DNA of 64,000 bases from Lysinibacillus sphaericus (GCF_002982115.1 NZ_CP019980.1:2488001-2552000); one strand, 5' to 3'; shown: positions 1 through 9,513, numbered from the stretch's first letter. Numbers and translations: made by a program. The notes: generated by a model not told the origin, from the letters alone.

Positions 1-31
1 ATGCTAACGGTTTTTCTATTCTATAGTGGCA

Positions 32-67
32 AAAAGAAAAACCCCAAGCGTTGTCACTCGAGGTTTT
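32..67 (-). terminator. Rho-independent terminator of panF
   Basis: The arms at 38-50 and 55-67 pair over 13 positions when G-U pairs are allowed, and a run of U follows on the minus strand. It sits directly downstream of the pantothenate symporter gene. Confidence 0.75.
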
Positions 68-72
68 CATCA

Positions 73-1518
73 TTAGATAAATAGTTTTTCATCTTTAAAT
101 TTATGAGCTGTTAGCCAACTGACGATAACAAAGATAATCAATGAAGCTACTATCGGGATGGTCACCGTATGCATACCAAAAATCGTCGGATAAAAGCGAT
201 CAATCATAATATATAACGTCATGCCCGTAATCATGGACGCAATCGCCCCGTATTTATTGGCTTTTTTCCAATACAACCCTAGCACAACTGACCAAATAAA
301 GACAGCCTCTAAGCCACCAAATGCAAATAAATTGAGCCAAACAAGTAAATCTGGCGGATTTAACGCAAATACAACGACTGCTAAACCAATCACCGTTGTT
401 ACCACGAAGCTAGCACGCTTGATTTCTCGATCATTGGCAGTGGGCTTGATATAGTTCAAATAAATATCCTTTACCACTGTTGAACTAACTAGCATCAGCA
501 ACGCATTCACGGTAGACATCGTCGCTGCCATCGGTGCTGCTAACACAATGCCCGCTAAAAACGGCGGCAGCACTTTTAACGTAAGCAACGGCATTACCTT
601 ATCACCAATTTCAATGCCAGGAATTACTGGACGGGCTAATACACCAATCAAGTGCATCCCGAACATAATTGTCCCAATAGCAATTGTGCCAATAATAATC
701 GCTAAATGCATGCTTTTGGAATCTTTATAGCTCATGGCGCGGACTGCTATTTGAGGAAGCCCTACCACACCAATGCCGATTAAAATCCAAAATGTTGAGA
801 CGTACAATGGTGTCAGTTCCCCTTCAGCACCAAATGGTGACACTAGGTTTGGATTTTCCGCAACAAGGGACGTCATAATTTGATCGATGCCACCACCAGC
901 AACGATTGTCCCAATCAGTAAAATTACAGTACCAATCACCATAATGGAACCTTGAACCGTATCCGTTAACGCTACAGCACGGAATCCTCCGATAATCACA
1001 TAAATTAATACTGAAACAGCAAAAATAAAGAGTGCTGCTGTATAGTCAAGACCTGTTAATGATTCAATTAAGCGCGCGCCCCCGACCCATTGTGCCATCA
1101 TCGCAGAAAATAAAAAGACAATAATACTAATCGCTGACAATATAACGATGACATGGCTTTTGTAGCGTTCACGTAAAAAATCAATTAATGTAATCGCTTG
1201 ATAGCGGCGAGCAATAATGGCAAATTTCTTGCCTAGTATCATCAGTACAAAATAGCCTGCTGGCAGTTGAGCCATCGCTAACAAGACCCATCCAAGCCCT
1301 TTATTATAAGCAACACCCGGTCCACCGATAAAGCTGCTTGCACTACCATACGTGGCAATCATCGTCATTGCTAGGATAAAGCCGCCCATTTCACGACCGC
1401 CAAGAAAATATTCCTGTAAAAATGAATTCGATGAACGAACATGCTTATTCGCCCATATGCCAATCCCAAAAATAATAATTAAAAAAACAAGAAGCGGAAA
1501 AATAACTTGCCAATGCAT
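73..1518 (-). CDS. panF: Sodium/pantothenate symporter
   Basis: A 481-residue sodium:solute symporter (SSS family), predicted to bring pantothenate into the cell with Na+ for coenzyme A synthesis. The sequence shows about 13 hydrophobic segments, the SSS-type glycine-rich stretch GSASSFIGGPGVAY around residue 60, and the family's usual length. Its ATG overlaps the stop of the upstream yhdT-like gene by one base (TAATG), so the two are translationally coupled. The yhdT-panF pairing is the known arrangement in enterobacteria and supports the substrate call. Other SSS members (proline, acetate) are the alternatives. Confidence 0.85.
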   Translation of the reverse strand: MHWQVIFPLLVFLIIIFGIGIWANKHVRSSNSFLQEYFLGGREMGGFILAMTMIATYGSASSFIGGPGVAYNKGLGWVLLAMAQLPAGYFVLMILGKKFAIIARRYQAITLIDFLRERYKSHVIVILSAISIIVFLFSAMMAQWVGGARLIESLTGLDYTAALFIFAVSVLIYVIIGGFRAVALTDTVQGSIMVIGTVILLIGTIVAGGGIDQIMTSLVAENPNLVSPFGAEGELTPLYVSTFWILIGIGVVGLPQIAVRAMSYKDSKSMHLAIIIGTIAIGTIMFGMHLIGVLARPVIPGIEIGDKVMPLLTLKVLPPFLAGIVLAAPMAATMSTVNALLMLVSSTVVKDIYLNYIKPTANDREIKRASFVVTTVIGLAVVVFALNPPDLLVWLNLFAFGGLEAVFIWSVVLGLYWKKANKYGAIASMITGMTLYIMIDRFYPTIFGMHTVTIPIVASLIIFVIVSWLTAHKFKDEKLFI

Positions 1519-1781
1519 TATTCATCCACCTCCCCGTCATCAAATGGTACCTCTTTAAAAAAGAGCTTTAAGACGAGCCAGATTAATACAATCATAAAAC
1601 CTGTTCCAGCGATACAACTATAGAAAAACCAAGCTGGGAAACCCAATACATACGAATATGCTGTTGGATCTCCCGAACCTAGACCATAGGCAAAGCCGTA
1701 CCAAATCGCAAAGTTGACAAATACAAGCCCAATGCCAATAAGCGCCTCACGATGCGCAATTTTAAAGCGTTGATCTTTCAA
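1518..1781 (-). CDS. yhdT: YhdT family (DUF997) small membrane protein
   Basis: An 87-residue protein with two membrane segments (about residues 14-32 and 45-72) and an acidic C-terminus. It matches the YhdT/DUF997 family, whose genes precede panF in many bacteria. The start is TTG at 1781, chosen because an AGGGGGGAT ribosome binding site lies about 8 bases upstream and no ATG is available. It shares one base with panF. Its biochemical role is unknown; the context suggests help with assembly or activity of the symporter. Confidence 0.8.
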   Translation of the reverse strand: MKDQRFKIAHREALIGIGLVFVNFAIWYGFAYGLGSGDPTAYSYVLGFPAWFFYSCIAGTGFMIVLIWLVLKLFFKEVPFDDGEVDE

Positions 1782-1898
1782 AATAGAATCCCCCTAACCT
1801 ACTCTATTTTACTGTGATGTAGGACTAATGGGAAGCATTGTGAGAAAAGTAGATAAAAAAAGCAAAAGTTAGCGAACAATCCCTATCAAATGGGTATC

Positions 1899-2015
1899 TT
1901 ACAAGGCTCCAATCCGAATACGCTTTCTGCCTTTTCGGACGATTGTTGTAATTTTTGTGGCGATTTTCTCCCACTTATTGGCGGTTTCGGCGTCTTTCAT
2001 GGCGATTTCACCCAT
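1899..2015 (-). CDS. Possible 38-residue basic small protein
   Basis: A short ORF that starts 11 bases after the stop of the acyl-CoA ligase gene. The start ATG at 2015 has only a weak upstream AGG. The peptide is very basic at its C-terminus (RKGRKRIRIGAL) and has an amphipathic first half. It could be a real last cistron of the operon or a chance ORF. I recognise no family. Confidence 0.3.
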   Translation of the reverse strand: MGEIAMKDAETANKWEKIATKITTIVRKGRKRIRIGAL

Positions 2016-2026
2016 CTTACCTATCT

Positions 2027-3493
2027 TCAAGAGCTTTTTAATTGCAATTGAAGTGCTTTTTTATCAATTTTCCCAACAATCGTTTTTGGTAATTCATCAA
2101 TCATAATAATTTTTTTCGGGATTTTATAGTGACCTAAATAGCTTCGACACAGGTTTTCTACTTCGTCTACTAACGTATCTGACTTATGATGGCAGACAAT
2201 AAATGCTGTGACAACTTCGCCCCAATAATTATCTGGTGCTCCAATGACTGCCGCTTCTTTTACGAGCTGATGACGAAGTATGCATTGCTCCACTTCTTGC
2301 GGATAGACGTTCTCCCCACCACTAATAATCATGTCTTTCCTACGACCGACGATATAAAAATACCCTTCTTCATCCATTGTCGCTAAATCACCAGTCCTTA
2401 ACCAGCCATCTCGTATCGTATTGTCGGTTTCCTGCTGATTATTCCAATAAAATCGAAACATATGCTTGCCTCTAACGAACAGTTCGCCTACTTCATGGGC
2501 AGCGCAGCTTTCACCCGCTTGATTGATAATTTTCGCCTCATTAAATTGCATACTTTTACCCACTGCCCCCTTTTTGACATAGGCTTCTTCACGTGAGATA
2601 TAAAAATTGTTCGGTCCAGCCTCTGTTAAGCCATAACCTTCTTTAAAAAAAAGTCCCTTTTTAAAAAATGCATCATATATCGGAAGAGGGCACGGTGCGC
2701 CGCCAGATAAAAACACTTTTACAGTGGGAAAACTACTTTTGTGAAAATAGTTTGTCGTTATCATCGCTTGATACATCGTTGGGACAAAAAGCGAAATCGT
2801 TGTCTTATAGAAATTAATTGCTTTGAGTGCTGTTTCCGCTTCAAACTTATCACCGATAACAACCGTCCCACCCGCCATTAACAATGGAATGGATAGTGCG
2901 TTAAGCCCACCCGTATGAAACATGGGCATATAGTTTAACGTACAATCGTCTTCACATAACCCCCAACTAATAATTGTATTAATTGCATTCCAATTTACAG
3001 AATTGAAAGACAACACTACCCCCTTTGCTTTGCCAGTTGTGCCACCTGTATAAATCATTAGCCAAGGTTCATTTAAATCCAGTTCTATTGAGCTCGCAAT
3101 AGTCGCTGACGGCAGAACTTGTTGAATAGGGTACATCATTGCAAGTTGTAAAGGGCATGGTATTCCTTGGTCATATAAAAGTAAAGAAGGTGTAGCATCC
3201 GCAACAATTTCATTTAACTCCTCTGCACTTAAGCGCCAGTTTAAAGGAACATAAATCAGACCCCGTAATCCACAAGCAAATAATATAGCAAATAAGTGAC
3301 TATTATTTCGAGAAAAAACCGCTACTCGGCTACCTGATTGTAATCCTTGAACTTCAAAAAAATGGCTCCATTTGGCGATTTCAAGTGTTAATTGCCGATA
3401 AGTCCATTGTTCATTTGTTTCTAAGTTCACTAATGCTGGCCGATTCGGTGTTAAAGATGCACGATTTAAAATCCAAGCTTGCTCTGCAAACAT
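2027..3493 (-). CDS. AMP-forming acyl-CoA synthetase (ANL superfamily)
   Basis: A 488-residue adenylate-forming ligase that should activate a carboxylic acid with ATP and couple it to CoA. The phosphate-binding motif YTGGTTGKAKG lies around residues 148-158, the GYGLTEAG motif and the hinge TGDLATMDEEGYFYIVGRRKD are present, and the C-terminal catalytic lysine is in IVGKIDKKAL. The start is ATG 3493: the longer frame from GTG 3514 would be encoded by the AAAGGAGGAG ribosome binding site itself. It is the last recognised gene of the minus-strand operon that begins with the liv transporter, so its substrate is probably the acid imported there. Size and motifs resemble MenE-like and medium-chain ligases; the substrate is not known. 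Confidence 0.85.
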   Translation of the reverse strand: MFAEQAWILNRASLTPNRPALVNLETNEQWTYRQLTLEIAKWSHFFEVQGLQSGSRVAVFSRNNSHLFAILFACGLRGLIYVPLNWRLSAEELNEIVADATPSLLLYDQGIPCPLQLAMMYPIQQVLPSATIASSIELDLNEPWLMIYTGGTTGKAKGVVLSFNSVNWNAINTIISWGLCEDDCTLNYMPMFHTGGLNALSIPLLMAGGTVVIGDKFEAETALKAINFYKTTISLFVPTMYQAMITTNYFHKSSFPTVKVFLSGGAPCPLPIYDAFFKKGLFFKEGYGLTEAGPNNFYISREEAYVKKGAVGKSMQFNEAKIINQAGESCAAHEVGELFVRGKHMFRFYWNNQQETDNTIRDGWLRTGDLATMDEEGYFYIVGRRKDMIISGGENVYPQEVEQCILRHQLVKEAAVIGAPDNYWGEVVTAFIVCHHKSDTLVDEVENLCRSYLGHYKIPKKIIMIDELPKTIVGKIDKKALQLQLKSS

Positions 3494-3510
3494 CTTGAAC
3501 TCCTCCTTTA

Positions 3511-4242
3511 TCACATCATAATAGCGCCATCCACATGGAGTGTATGACCGTGGACATAGGAAGCCTCTTCAGATGCTAAAAATAAATAAGCATTAGCAAT
3601 ATCCCTAGGTGTACCTAATCGTTGAAGTGGCACGATTGCACGCATTTTTTCCAGTACCGTTTCAGGCATCTTTTTGACCATTTCAGTTTCTGTAAATCCA
3701 GGTGCCACCGCATTTACATTGATGCCTTTACGCCCTAACTCTTTTGCCCATGTTTTTGTCATACCTACAATCGCCGCCTTTGAAGCAGCATAATTTGTTT
3801 GCCCTACATTTCCATATACACCACTTACCGAGGAGGTATTAATAATTTTTCCGTATCCAGCAGCTATCATATGAACACTAACTTCTTGCGTGCAGTGGAA
3901 AACTCCTGACAAGTTGACATCAAGTACTTGTTGAAATTGGTCTTCTGTCATTTTTGACAACATGGCATCGCGTGTTATTCCTGCATTATTTACTAAAATA
4001 TCAATGCGACCAGCTTGCTCGATCACAGTTGTCACAAGCTTTTTCACACACTCTCTATCTGCTACGTTAACCTGCACGAATATAGCTTTTTCACCTAGTT
4101 GATTGGCTGCCATTTTTCCCGCGTTGTCATCAAAATCCGCAAGATATACAACGGCTCCTTCTTCTATGAATCGTTCTGCTGCAGCAAATCCTATCCCGTT
4201 TGCCGCCCCTGTAATAATGGCTACTTTATTGTTTAAGCGCAT
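3511..4242 (-). CDS. SDR oxidoreductase, FabG-like 3-oxoacyl reductase
   Basis: A 243-residue short-chain dehydrogenase. The nucleotide-binding TGAANGIG motif is at residues 11-18, NNAG at about 85-88, and the catalytic Ser138, Tyr151 and Lys155 have the same spacing as FabG. It should interconvert a 3-oxoacyl and a 3-hydroxyacyl thioester with NAD(P)H. ATG 4242 is chosen because GGAGG lies just upstream; an extended ORF upstream is the end of the neighbouring hydrolase gene. The two genes overlap by 17 bases, which indicates coupling. With a KAS III-like protein and a CoA ligase in the same operon, the substrate is likely a CoA ester rather than ACP of primary fatty acid synthesis. Confidence 0.85.
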   Translation of the reverse strand: MRLNNKVAIITGAANGIGFAAAERFIEEGAVVYLADFDDNAGKMAANQLGEKAIFVQVNVADRECVKKLVTTVIEQAGRIDILVNNAGITRDAMLSKMTEDQFQQVLDVNLSGVFHCTQEVSVHMIAAGYGKIINTSSVSGVYGNVGQTNYAASKAAIVGMTKTWAKELGRKGINVNAVAPGFTETEMVKKMPETVLEKMRAIVPLQRLGTPRDIANAYLFLASEEASYVHGHTLHVDGAIMM

Positions 4243-5137
4243 TGATTTTCCCTCCAAATTGTAAAAATGTTTCAATTTCAAATAGCAGTTGTTGTAAATC
4301 ATCGATTAGCGGAGAATGCCCACAATTTTTTAAACTAACAAATTGTGCATGCTTTGCTAAATCGCCCATTGTTTCCTCATTCATTTGCTCCGTAATCACT
4401 AAGTCACGGTCTCCTCTTAACACTAAAATCGGAATGTTTAGTTGTTGTACTTCATTCGTCCCTTTCGCCACTTCATTATCTACTGCACTTAAATTAAAAG
4501 TATTTAACGCGTGGTAAACTTCGGCTAAATTTCTTTGTGTGAGCATATCGGCTACATAGGCATCATAGTGTTCAGGGTCGGGCTGACGATGGGTATAAAT
4601 GAATGTATCCCAAATCGACTTTAAACCTTGGCTATTTTTTGTATCGTAGAAACCTTGTACCGTCTTTGTTTTCGACGTATCCATCAGTACTTCTTGATAC
4701 GTGGCAGCTCTTTTGAATGCGGCTGGATTGCCCGTACCGAAATCACTATAAAATGGATACCCCCTTGTCGAAGCGGAAGCTAATAAAATCAGCCGTTGAC
4801 AATAACCCGGATAATTTGCAACAAACTGCATGCATACTGCTCCGCCTGTGGACCAGCCAATCATGTCAAAATGGTCTAAGTCAATGGCATCCACAAATAG
4901 TTTGACATCATCACTAAAATCTTGAATTGCGTGAATAGGTTGATGATAAGATGAACCTCCAAAACCTCTTAAATCAATGGCATAAATCGTGTAGTTTGTA
5001 TCTAGAGATACCAACAGCACATCCCAATGTTTGGAGGAGGTCATATTCCCATGAATACACAATAACGTTTGATTACCTCCATCCCGCTTACGATAAGCCA
5101 TTGTTTCCCCATTTTTTAGTTGAACCTTTTGTAACAT
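4226..5137 (-). CDS. Alpha/beta hydrolase
   Basis: A 303-residue alpha/beta-hydrolase. The oxyanion region HGNMTS is at about residue 29, the nucleophile elbow GWSTGG places Ser96, and the catalytic His is in the NCGHSP motif near the C-terminus. An aspartate in LRGDRDLV is the likely acid. It may cleave a C-C bond, an ester or a thioester. ATG 5137 has GGGAGG upstream. It lies between the KAS III-like and SDR genes with a short gap and an overlap, so it is part of the operon. The true substrate is unknown. Confidence 0.8.
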   Translation of the reverse strand: MLQKVQLKNGETMAYRKRDGGNQTLLCIHGNMTSSKHWDVLLVSLDTNYTIYAIDLRGFGGSSYHQPIHAIQDFSDDVKLFVDAIDLDHFDMIGWSTGGAVCMQFVANYPGYCQRLILLASASTRGYPFYSDFGTGNPAAFKRAATYQEVLMDTSKTKTVQGFYDTKNSQGLKSIWDTFIYTHRQPDPEHYDAYVADMLTQRNLAEVYHALNTFNLSAVDNEVAKGTNEVQQLNIPILVLRGDRDLVITEQMNEETMGDLAKHAQFVSLKNCGHSPLIDDLQQLLFEIETFLQFGGKINALKQ

Positions 5138-5149
5138 CGTGCTTCCTCC

Positions 5150-6154
5150 CTATCCCCAGCGAATTGTTATAGCTCCCCATACATAGCCGATACCCGCACT
5201 AACAAGCGTGACAATGTCCCCATCCACAATACGCTTTTGCTCTAACGCAAGCTGTAATGATAATATTTGATCAATTTGTCCAATATGACCATAGTCTTGA
5301 AGATAAATGGATTGTTCCTCTTTCAAACCAAGTTCTGATAGGATATATGCGTGCGCAGAGCGCTTCATATGAAGCATGGCGATGTAGCGAATATGTTCTT
5401 CTTTTAATCCACTTTTCGCTAAAGATGTACGAATGACCTTTAAAAAATTATTTAAAGATTTTTGCTCAAGCCGTTCTTTCATACCGACTGGATCTAAAAC
5501 ATCTAATTGGTACAAGTTATTCGCTAAATCTTCTGGTGTCAGAGGCTTTTTAGTGCCTCCAACGGGGACAACAACATCCTCTGAAAAAGAACCATCTGTC
5601 ATAATATCCGCCTCTAATAAATGGTTGTGCTTGTAATTTTTTTGTAAAACAATAGCACCCCCGCCAGCGCCCAAATTATACATAAAGCGTGTTCTCGGAT
5701 TGCGATAATCGATAAAATCAACATTTCGATATCCTCCTGCAAGTAACACGGTGTGAATGCTGTCATCAGATTCCATTAAGCTTTTCGCTAACTTTAGTGC
5801 CATAATCGTCGTCCCACAGCGTAACTGCACATCGAATGCCCAAGCATTGACGGCACCAAGCTCTTCTTGCATTTTGATGGAAGCCGTCCAAAGTGGATAT
5901 TCCTTATGTTCTTCCCCTATATACATCACGACATCAATTGTTTTAGGTTCAATCCCTGCTTTTTGTATAGCCTCTTGTGCAGCCCAAATGCCCATTTGCA
6001 CCGTATGATCCTGTTCATCAGGAATTGGTTTTTCGTGTATACCCAATTTATGTCGAATAATGTGCTCAGGAATCATCGAACGTGCTGCAATTTCGGTTGC
6101 GGTCATTTTCCTTTTGGGCATATAGATTCCTGTACTGACAATACCTACAGTCAT
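5150..6154 (-). CDS. KAS III (FabH)-like condensing-enzyme homologue with altered active site
   Basis: A 334-residue thiolase-fold protein with the two-domain layout of 3-oxoacyl-ACP synthase III. The nucleophile region LRCGTTIM places Cys113, the first catalytic His aligns at His262 (MLHMKRS), and the C-terminal strands end in YVWGAITIRW as in FabH. The residue that is normally Asn in the YGNTS motif is His290 here (DYGHIGQ). The triad is therefore Cys-His-His, and the Ser/Thr after it is lost. It starts in an ATGA overlap with livM and has a strong AAGGAGG. An operon with an importer, hydrolase, SDR and CoA ligase makes a secondary or catabolic acyl-transfer role more likely than primary lipid synthesis. 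Confidence 0.8.
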   Translation of the reverse strand: MTVGIVSTGIYMPKRKMTATEIAARSMIPEHIIRHKLGIHEKPIPDEQDHTVQMGIWAAQEAIQKAGIEPKTIDVVMYIGEEHKEYPLWTASIKMQEELGAVNAWAFDVQLRCGTTIMALKLAKSLMESDDSIHTVLLAGGYRNVDFIDYRNPRTRFMYNLGAGGGAIVLQKNYKHNHLLEADIMTDGSFSEDVVVPVGGTKKPLTPEDLANNLYQLDVLDPVGMKERLEQKSLNNFLKVIRTSLAKSGLKEEHIRYIAMLHMKRSAHAYILSELGLKEEQSIYLQDYGHIGQIDQILSLQLALEQKRIVDGDIVTLVSAGIGYVWGAITIRWG

Positions 6155-7170
6155 TCAAACCCCTCCTTTTCATGTGACAGGGCAGGTGGTGTTTTCCTTT
6201 TTGCTTTAAGCTTCCTTCTCCAATTCCAAATCATAAAACGGATGGAGCCTATAATCCCTTTTGGGAAAAAGATGACGGCTAAAATATAGAGAATGCCAAA
6301 GAAAATAATCCAACGTTCAAAAATTGGATAATCTCTCGCCATGCCTGAAAGTGTATGTTGTGCATACTCAATCACGGCAGCACCAAGCAATGGTCCAACT
6401 AATGTACCGACGCCTCCAATAATCGTCATTAATAATGCATCTAGCGTGATGTCCATCGTCATAACACTTGTATTAACAAATCGTAATGACAGCGCATAAA
6501 GTGAACCCGCTAAGCTAGCTACCGTCCCAGCTATAATTGATGCGATTACTTTATAATGTAAGGTCTGAAATCCTAATGATTTTGTTCTTTGCTCATTTTC
6601 GCGCACCGCGATTAAAATACGCCCGGTTGGTGACTGTACGAAGCGATAGAGCGTAATAAAAACAACTACTAAACATGCGAGTACAAAGAAATAAAAGGTT
6701 ATACGATCTTTAAACATTTCTGGTGCTCTAAATGTAAACCCGTCATTGCCATATGTAATGGAACGCCATTTTTCAGCAACAACTAAAAACAATCCAGAAA
6801 AAGCGAGTGTGAGCATCGCAAAAAAGTGACTTTTTAAACGCAAAGTTAGTAATCCAACAACAAAACTAACAATGCCTGCTAAAAACATCCCTACAACAAT
6901 GGACAATAAAAAGATAGAAAGTGTCGTATCGACTTGCTTCAGCATGACTGCTGTTGTATAAGCACCTATTCCAAAGAACATGGCGTGCCCAAACGATACT
7001 ATCCCTGTATAGCCAAGCAAAATATCATAGCTCATTGCTAAAATACCAAAGATAAAAATTTGCGTTAATAAGATAATCAATGTCCTTGAATCATTGACGA
7101 ATGGCAGAAGTACGAGGATTGCTAACATAAGAACAAAACTAAGATGCTTCCACGTCAGCTTTTTCATCAT
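6151..7170 (-). CDS. livM: Branched-chain amino acid-type ABC transporter permease LivM
   Basis: A 339-residue inner-membrane permease of the HAAT family with about 8-9 membrane segments and the family's EAA-like stretch (RENEQRTKSLG, around residue 210). It forms the translocation channel with LivH. The start ATG overlaps the livH stop (ATGATGA). The basic C-terminal tail is cytoplasmic. The cargo is not evident: HAAT permeases carry branched amino acids, amides, urea or aromatic acids, and the downstream CoA ligase argues for a carboxylic acid. Confidence 0.9.
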   Translation of the reverse strand: MMKKLTWKHLSFVLMLAILVLLPFVNDSRTLIILLTQIFIFGILAMSYDILLGYTGIVSFGHAMFFGIGAYTTAVMLKQVDTTLSIFLLSIVVGMFLAGIVSFVVGLLTLRLKSHFFAMLTLAFSGLFLVVAEKWRSITYGNDGFTFRAPEMFKDRITFYFFVLACLVVVFITLYRFVQSPTGRILIAVRENEQRTKSLGFQTLHYKVIASIIAGTVASLAGSLYALSLRFVNTSVMTMDITLDALLMTIIGGVGTLVGPLLGAAVIEYAQHTLSGMARDYPIFERWIIFFGILYILAVIFFPKGIIGSIRFMIWNWRRKLKAKRKTPPALSHEKEGFE

Positions 7171-8039
7171 GGCGATCGCTCCTTCCCGATTGTAAATAAG
7201 CCTTGTGGTCGGAAAATTAGCACGATGGCCATGAGGATCATATTGACAGCAAGTGATAACACCGGTACATAATAAGCCATAAAACTACCAGCAAGCCCTA
7301 CTAAAATTGCAGCGAGCAGCGAGCCTGAAAAACTTCCCATGCCACCTATCACAACAACGATAAAGCCTAATATTGCATATTCCATCCCCATCTCGGCATA
7401 AATAACACCCGAATATGGTGCCATTAACATACCGCTCAATGCGGCTAAAGTAGCACCTACCATAAAGACATATAAGAATACTTGTTTAATATGAATACCA
7501 AGTGCTTGCGCCATTTCTTTATCCTGTACACCCGCTCGAACAATTAGCCCAATCTTTGTTCGCTTCAGCATGTATTGGAAAATCCCGAAAATCACAAAAC
7601 CTACTACAATAATAAATAATCGATATTTAATTATAATGACATCGCCAAATTCCCAACTCCCTGCTAAATAGCTGGGTGTTTTCACGGACACACCATTTGG
7701 GCCAAACACAACCTTAATCATCTCTTGTAATACAAGCATTAACCCTAAAGTGATTAATATTTGTTGAATATGATTACCATATACTGGTGTAATAATAAAC
7801 TTTTCTGTTAATAAACCTAAAATGCCACCTGCAACAAGCGCTCCAATAATGCCAATTAAGAAACTTTCTGTGTACATATACGTAAATATCCCTGCATAGG
7901 CACCCCAGACAAATAATCCACCATGTGCAAAATTCAAAACATCCATTAGCCCAAAAATTAATGTCAGCCCTGCTGCAAGCAAAAAGATTAACATGCCTGT
8001 AGCCAGCCCGTTAATAACCAAATTTACAATTAGCTCCAA
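7167..8039 (-). CDS. livH: Branched-chain amino acid-type ABC transporter permease LivH
   Basis: A 290-residue HAAT permease with about 8 membrane segments and the typical NFAHGGLFVWGAY motif near residue 37. It pairs with LivM. The start is TTG 8039, preceded by AAAGGAGG at a 9-base distance; no ATG is suitable. It lies 15 bases after livF and overlaps livM. Confidence 0.9.
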   Translation of the reverse strand: MELIVNLVINGLATGMLIFLLAAGLTLIFGLMDVLNFAHGGLFVWGAYAGIFTYMYTESFLIGIIGALVAGGILGLLTEKFIITPVYGNHIQQILITLGLMLVLQEMIKVVFGPNGVSVKTPSYLAGSWEFGDVIIIKYRLFIIVVGFVIFGIFQYMLKRTKIGLIVRAGVQDKEMAQALGIHIKQVFLYVFMVGATLAALSGMLMAPYSGVIYAEMGMEYAILGFIVVVIGGMGSFSGSLLAAILVGLAGSFMAYYVPVLSLAVNMILMAIVLIFRPQGLFTIGKERSP

Positions 8040-8054
8040 TAAACTACACCTCCT

Positions 8055-8765
8055 TTATCCGATGCCAAGATATTTACGCTTCAACTCTTCATTTTGGATA
8101 AGCTCTTTCATGTTTCCTGAATGTACTGTTTTACCATCATCAATTAATGTATACGTATCGCCAATTCGACTGGCCATCATAAAGTTTTGCTCCACAAGGA
8201 CAATGGACGTTTGCTTCTTCATTTCAACAATGGCTTCCATCACTTTCTCCACAACAATTGGCGCAAGCCCTTTAGAAGGCTCGTCAATCAAAATCAATTG
8301 ACTATCATTGATAAATGCTCTTGCCATTGATAGCATTTGTTTTTGACCACCAGAAAGATGGCCACCAGCTTTTTTCCAAAATTTCTTTAAATCCGGAAAA
8401 AGCTCTAGTACATACTGCTGTCGCTCCATAGCAGCCGTATTCTCTTTGCGCATCGCCACTTTCATATTTTCTTCTACCGTTAAATCGGAAAAGATTCCTT
8501 GGTTTTCGGGTACATAGCCAATACCTAATTTCGCCACTTTGTGGGTTGGGCTTTTTTTTATCGATTGCATTTGAAATTGAACATCGCCTTGTGAAGCGGG
8601 TGTCAAGCCCATAATCGTTTTTAATGTGGTTGTTTTCCCCGCGCCGTTTCTCCCTAGTAGAACACTGACCTGCCCTGCCATCGCCTCAAAATTCACACCC
8701 TGCAAAATATGGTATTGCCCAATATGCGTATGAACATCATGTAATTTCAGTAAGGTGTTCATCAT
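8055..8765 (-). CDS. livF: HAAT ABC transporter ATP-binding protein LivF
   Basis: A 236-residue ATPase with Walker A GRNGAGKTT near residue 38, signature LSGGQKQML, Walker B LILIDEPSKGLAP and the switch His region in VLVEQN. It energises the LivHM channel together with LivG. AGGAGG lies 5 bases before the first of two ATGs. The first 29 bases overlap the end of livG, which indicates coupling. Confidence 0.9.
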   Translation of the reverse strand: MMNTLLKLHDVHTHIGQYHILQGVNFEAMAGQVSVLLGRNGAGKTTTLKTIMGLTPASQGDVQFQMQSIKKSPTHKVAKLGIGYVPENQGIFSDLTVEENMKVAMRKENTAAMERQQYVLELFPDLKKFWKKAGGHLSGGQKQMLSMARAFINDSQLILIDEPSKGLAPIVVEKVMEAIVEMKKQTSIVLVEQNFMMASRIGDTYTLIDDGKTVHSGNMKELIQNEELKRKYLGIG

Positions 8766-9513
8766 ACAGACCTCCTAAATAAGCATTTTGTACGGTTTCA
8801 TTTTGCATAATGGCATCTGGCGTTCCATCGGCAAGAAGCTGACCATTAAATAACACCATAATGGAATCAGACAAATCCAAAATCATATCCATCTTGTGTT
8901 CAATTAACAGAATGGTTTTATCCCCTTTATGTTTAATTGTTCGAATTACTTCTAAAATAGCTGGTACTTCTTCTAATGACATACCGGCAGTAGGCTCATC
9001 TAGCAGTAAAATTTCTGTATCCAATGCAAGCAACATCGCAATTTCTAATTTGCGTTTTTCCCCATGCGACAGCATCGTTGTCAACGCATCTCTTTTGTTA
9101 TGGAGTAAAACAAGCGTCAATAGCTCTTCCGCTTTTTCTGTAATTGCTTGATAACTTTTAAAATGACGAAACATTTGATAACGTATTTTTTCTTTAGATT
9201 GCACAGCTAGTCGCACATTTTCTAACACTGTTAAATTTGGAAAAACATTTGTAATTTGAAATGAACGGCCTAGCCCCATACGTGTTCTTTCAACCGAAGA
9301 TGCTTGCGCAAGCGACTGTCCTTTAAAATACACATCACCAACAGTGGGTTTTAACTCTCCACTAATTAGATTAAAAAATGTCGTTTTGCCTGCCCCATTC
9401 GGACCTATAATGGATTTCAAATGTTTTTCTGGCATTGTAAAATTCACATGATCGACCGCAATATGACCACCAAATCGAATCGTTAAATTTTCTGTTCGCA
9501 AAATAGGTTCCAT
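8737..9513 (-). CDS. livG: HAAT ABC transporter ATP-binding protein LivG
   Basis: A 258-residue ATPase with Walker A GPNGAGKTT, signature LSHGEKRKLEI (His replaces the second Gly, as is common in LivG) and Walker B ILLLDEPTAGMS. ATG 9513 is chosen because AAAGGAG precedes it; the frame is open further upstream to 9561 but has no ribosome binding site there. It lies 113 bases after the binding-protein gene, a common gap that allows the lipoprotein to be made in excess. Confidence 0.9.
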   Translation of the reverse strand: MEPILRTENLTIRFGGHIAVDHVNFTMPEKHLKSIIGPNGAGKTTFFNLISGELKPTVGDVYFKGQSLAQASSVERTRMGLGRSFQITNVFPNLTVLENVRLAVQSKEKIRYQMFRHFKSYQAITEKAEELLTLVLLHNKRDALTTMLSHGEKRKLEIAMLLALDTEILLLDEPTAGMSLEEVPAILEVIRTIKHKGDKTILLIEHKMDMILDLSDSIMVLFNGQLLADGTPDAIMQNETVQNAYLGGLYDEHLTEIT

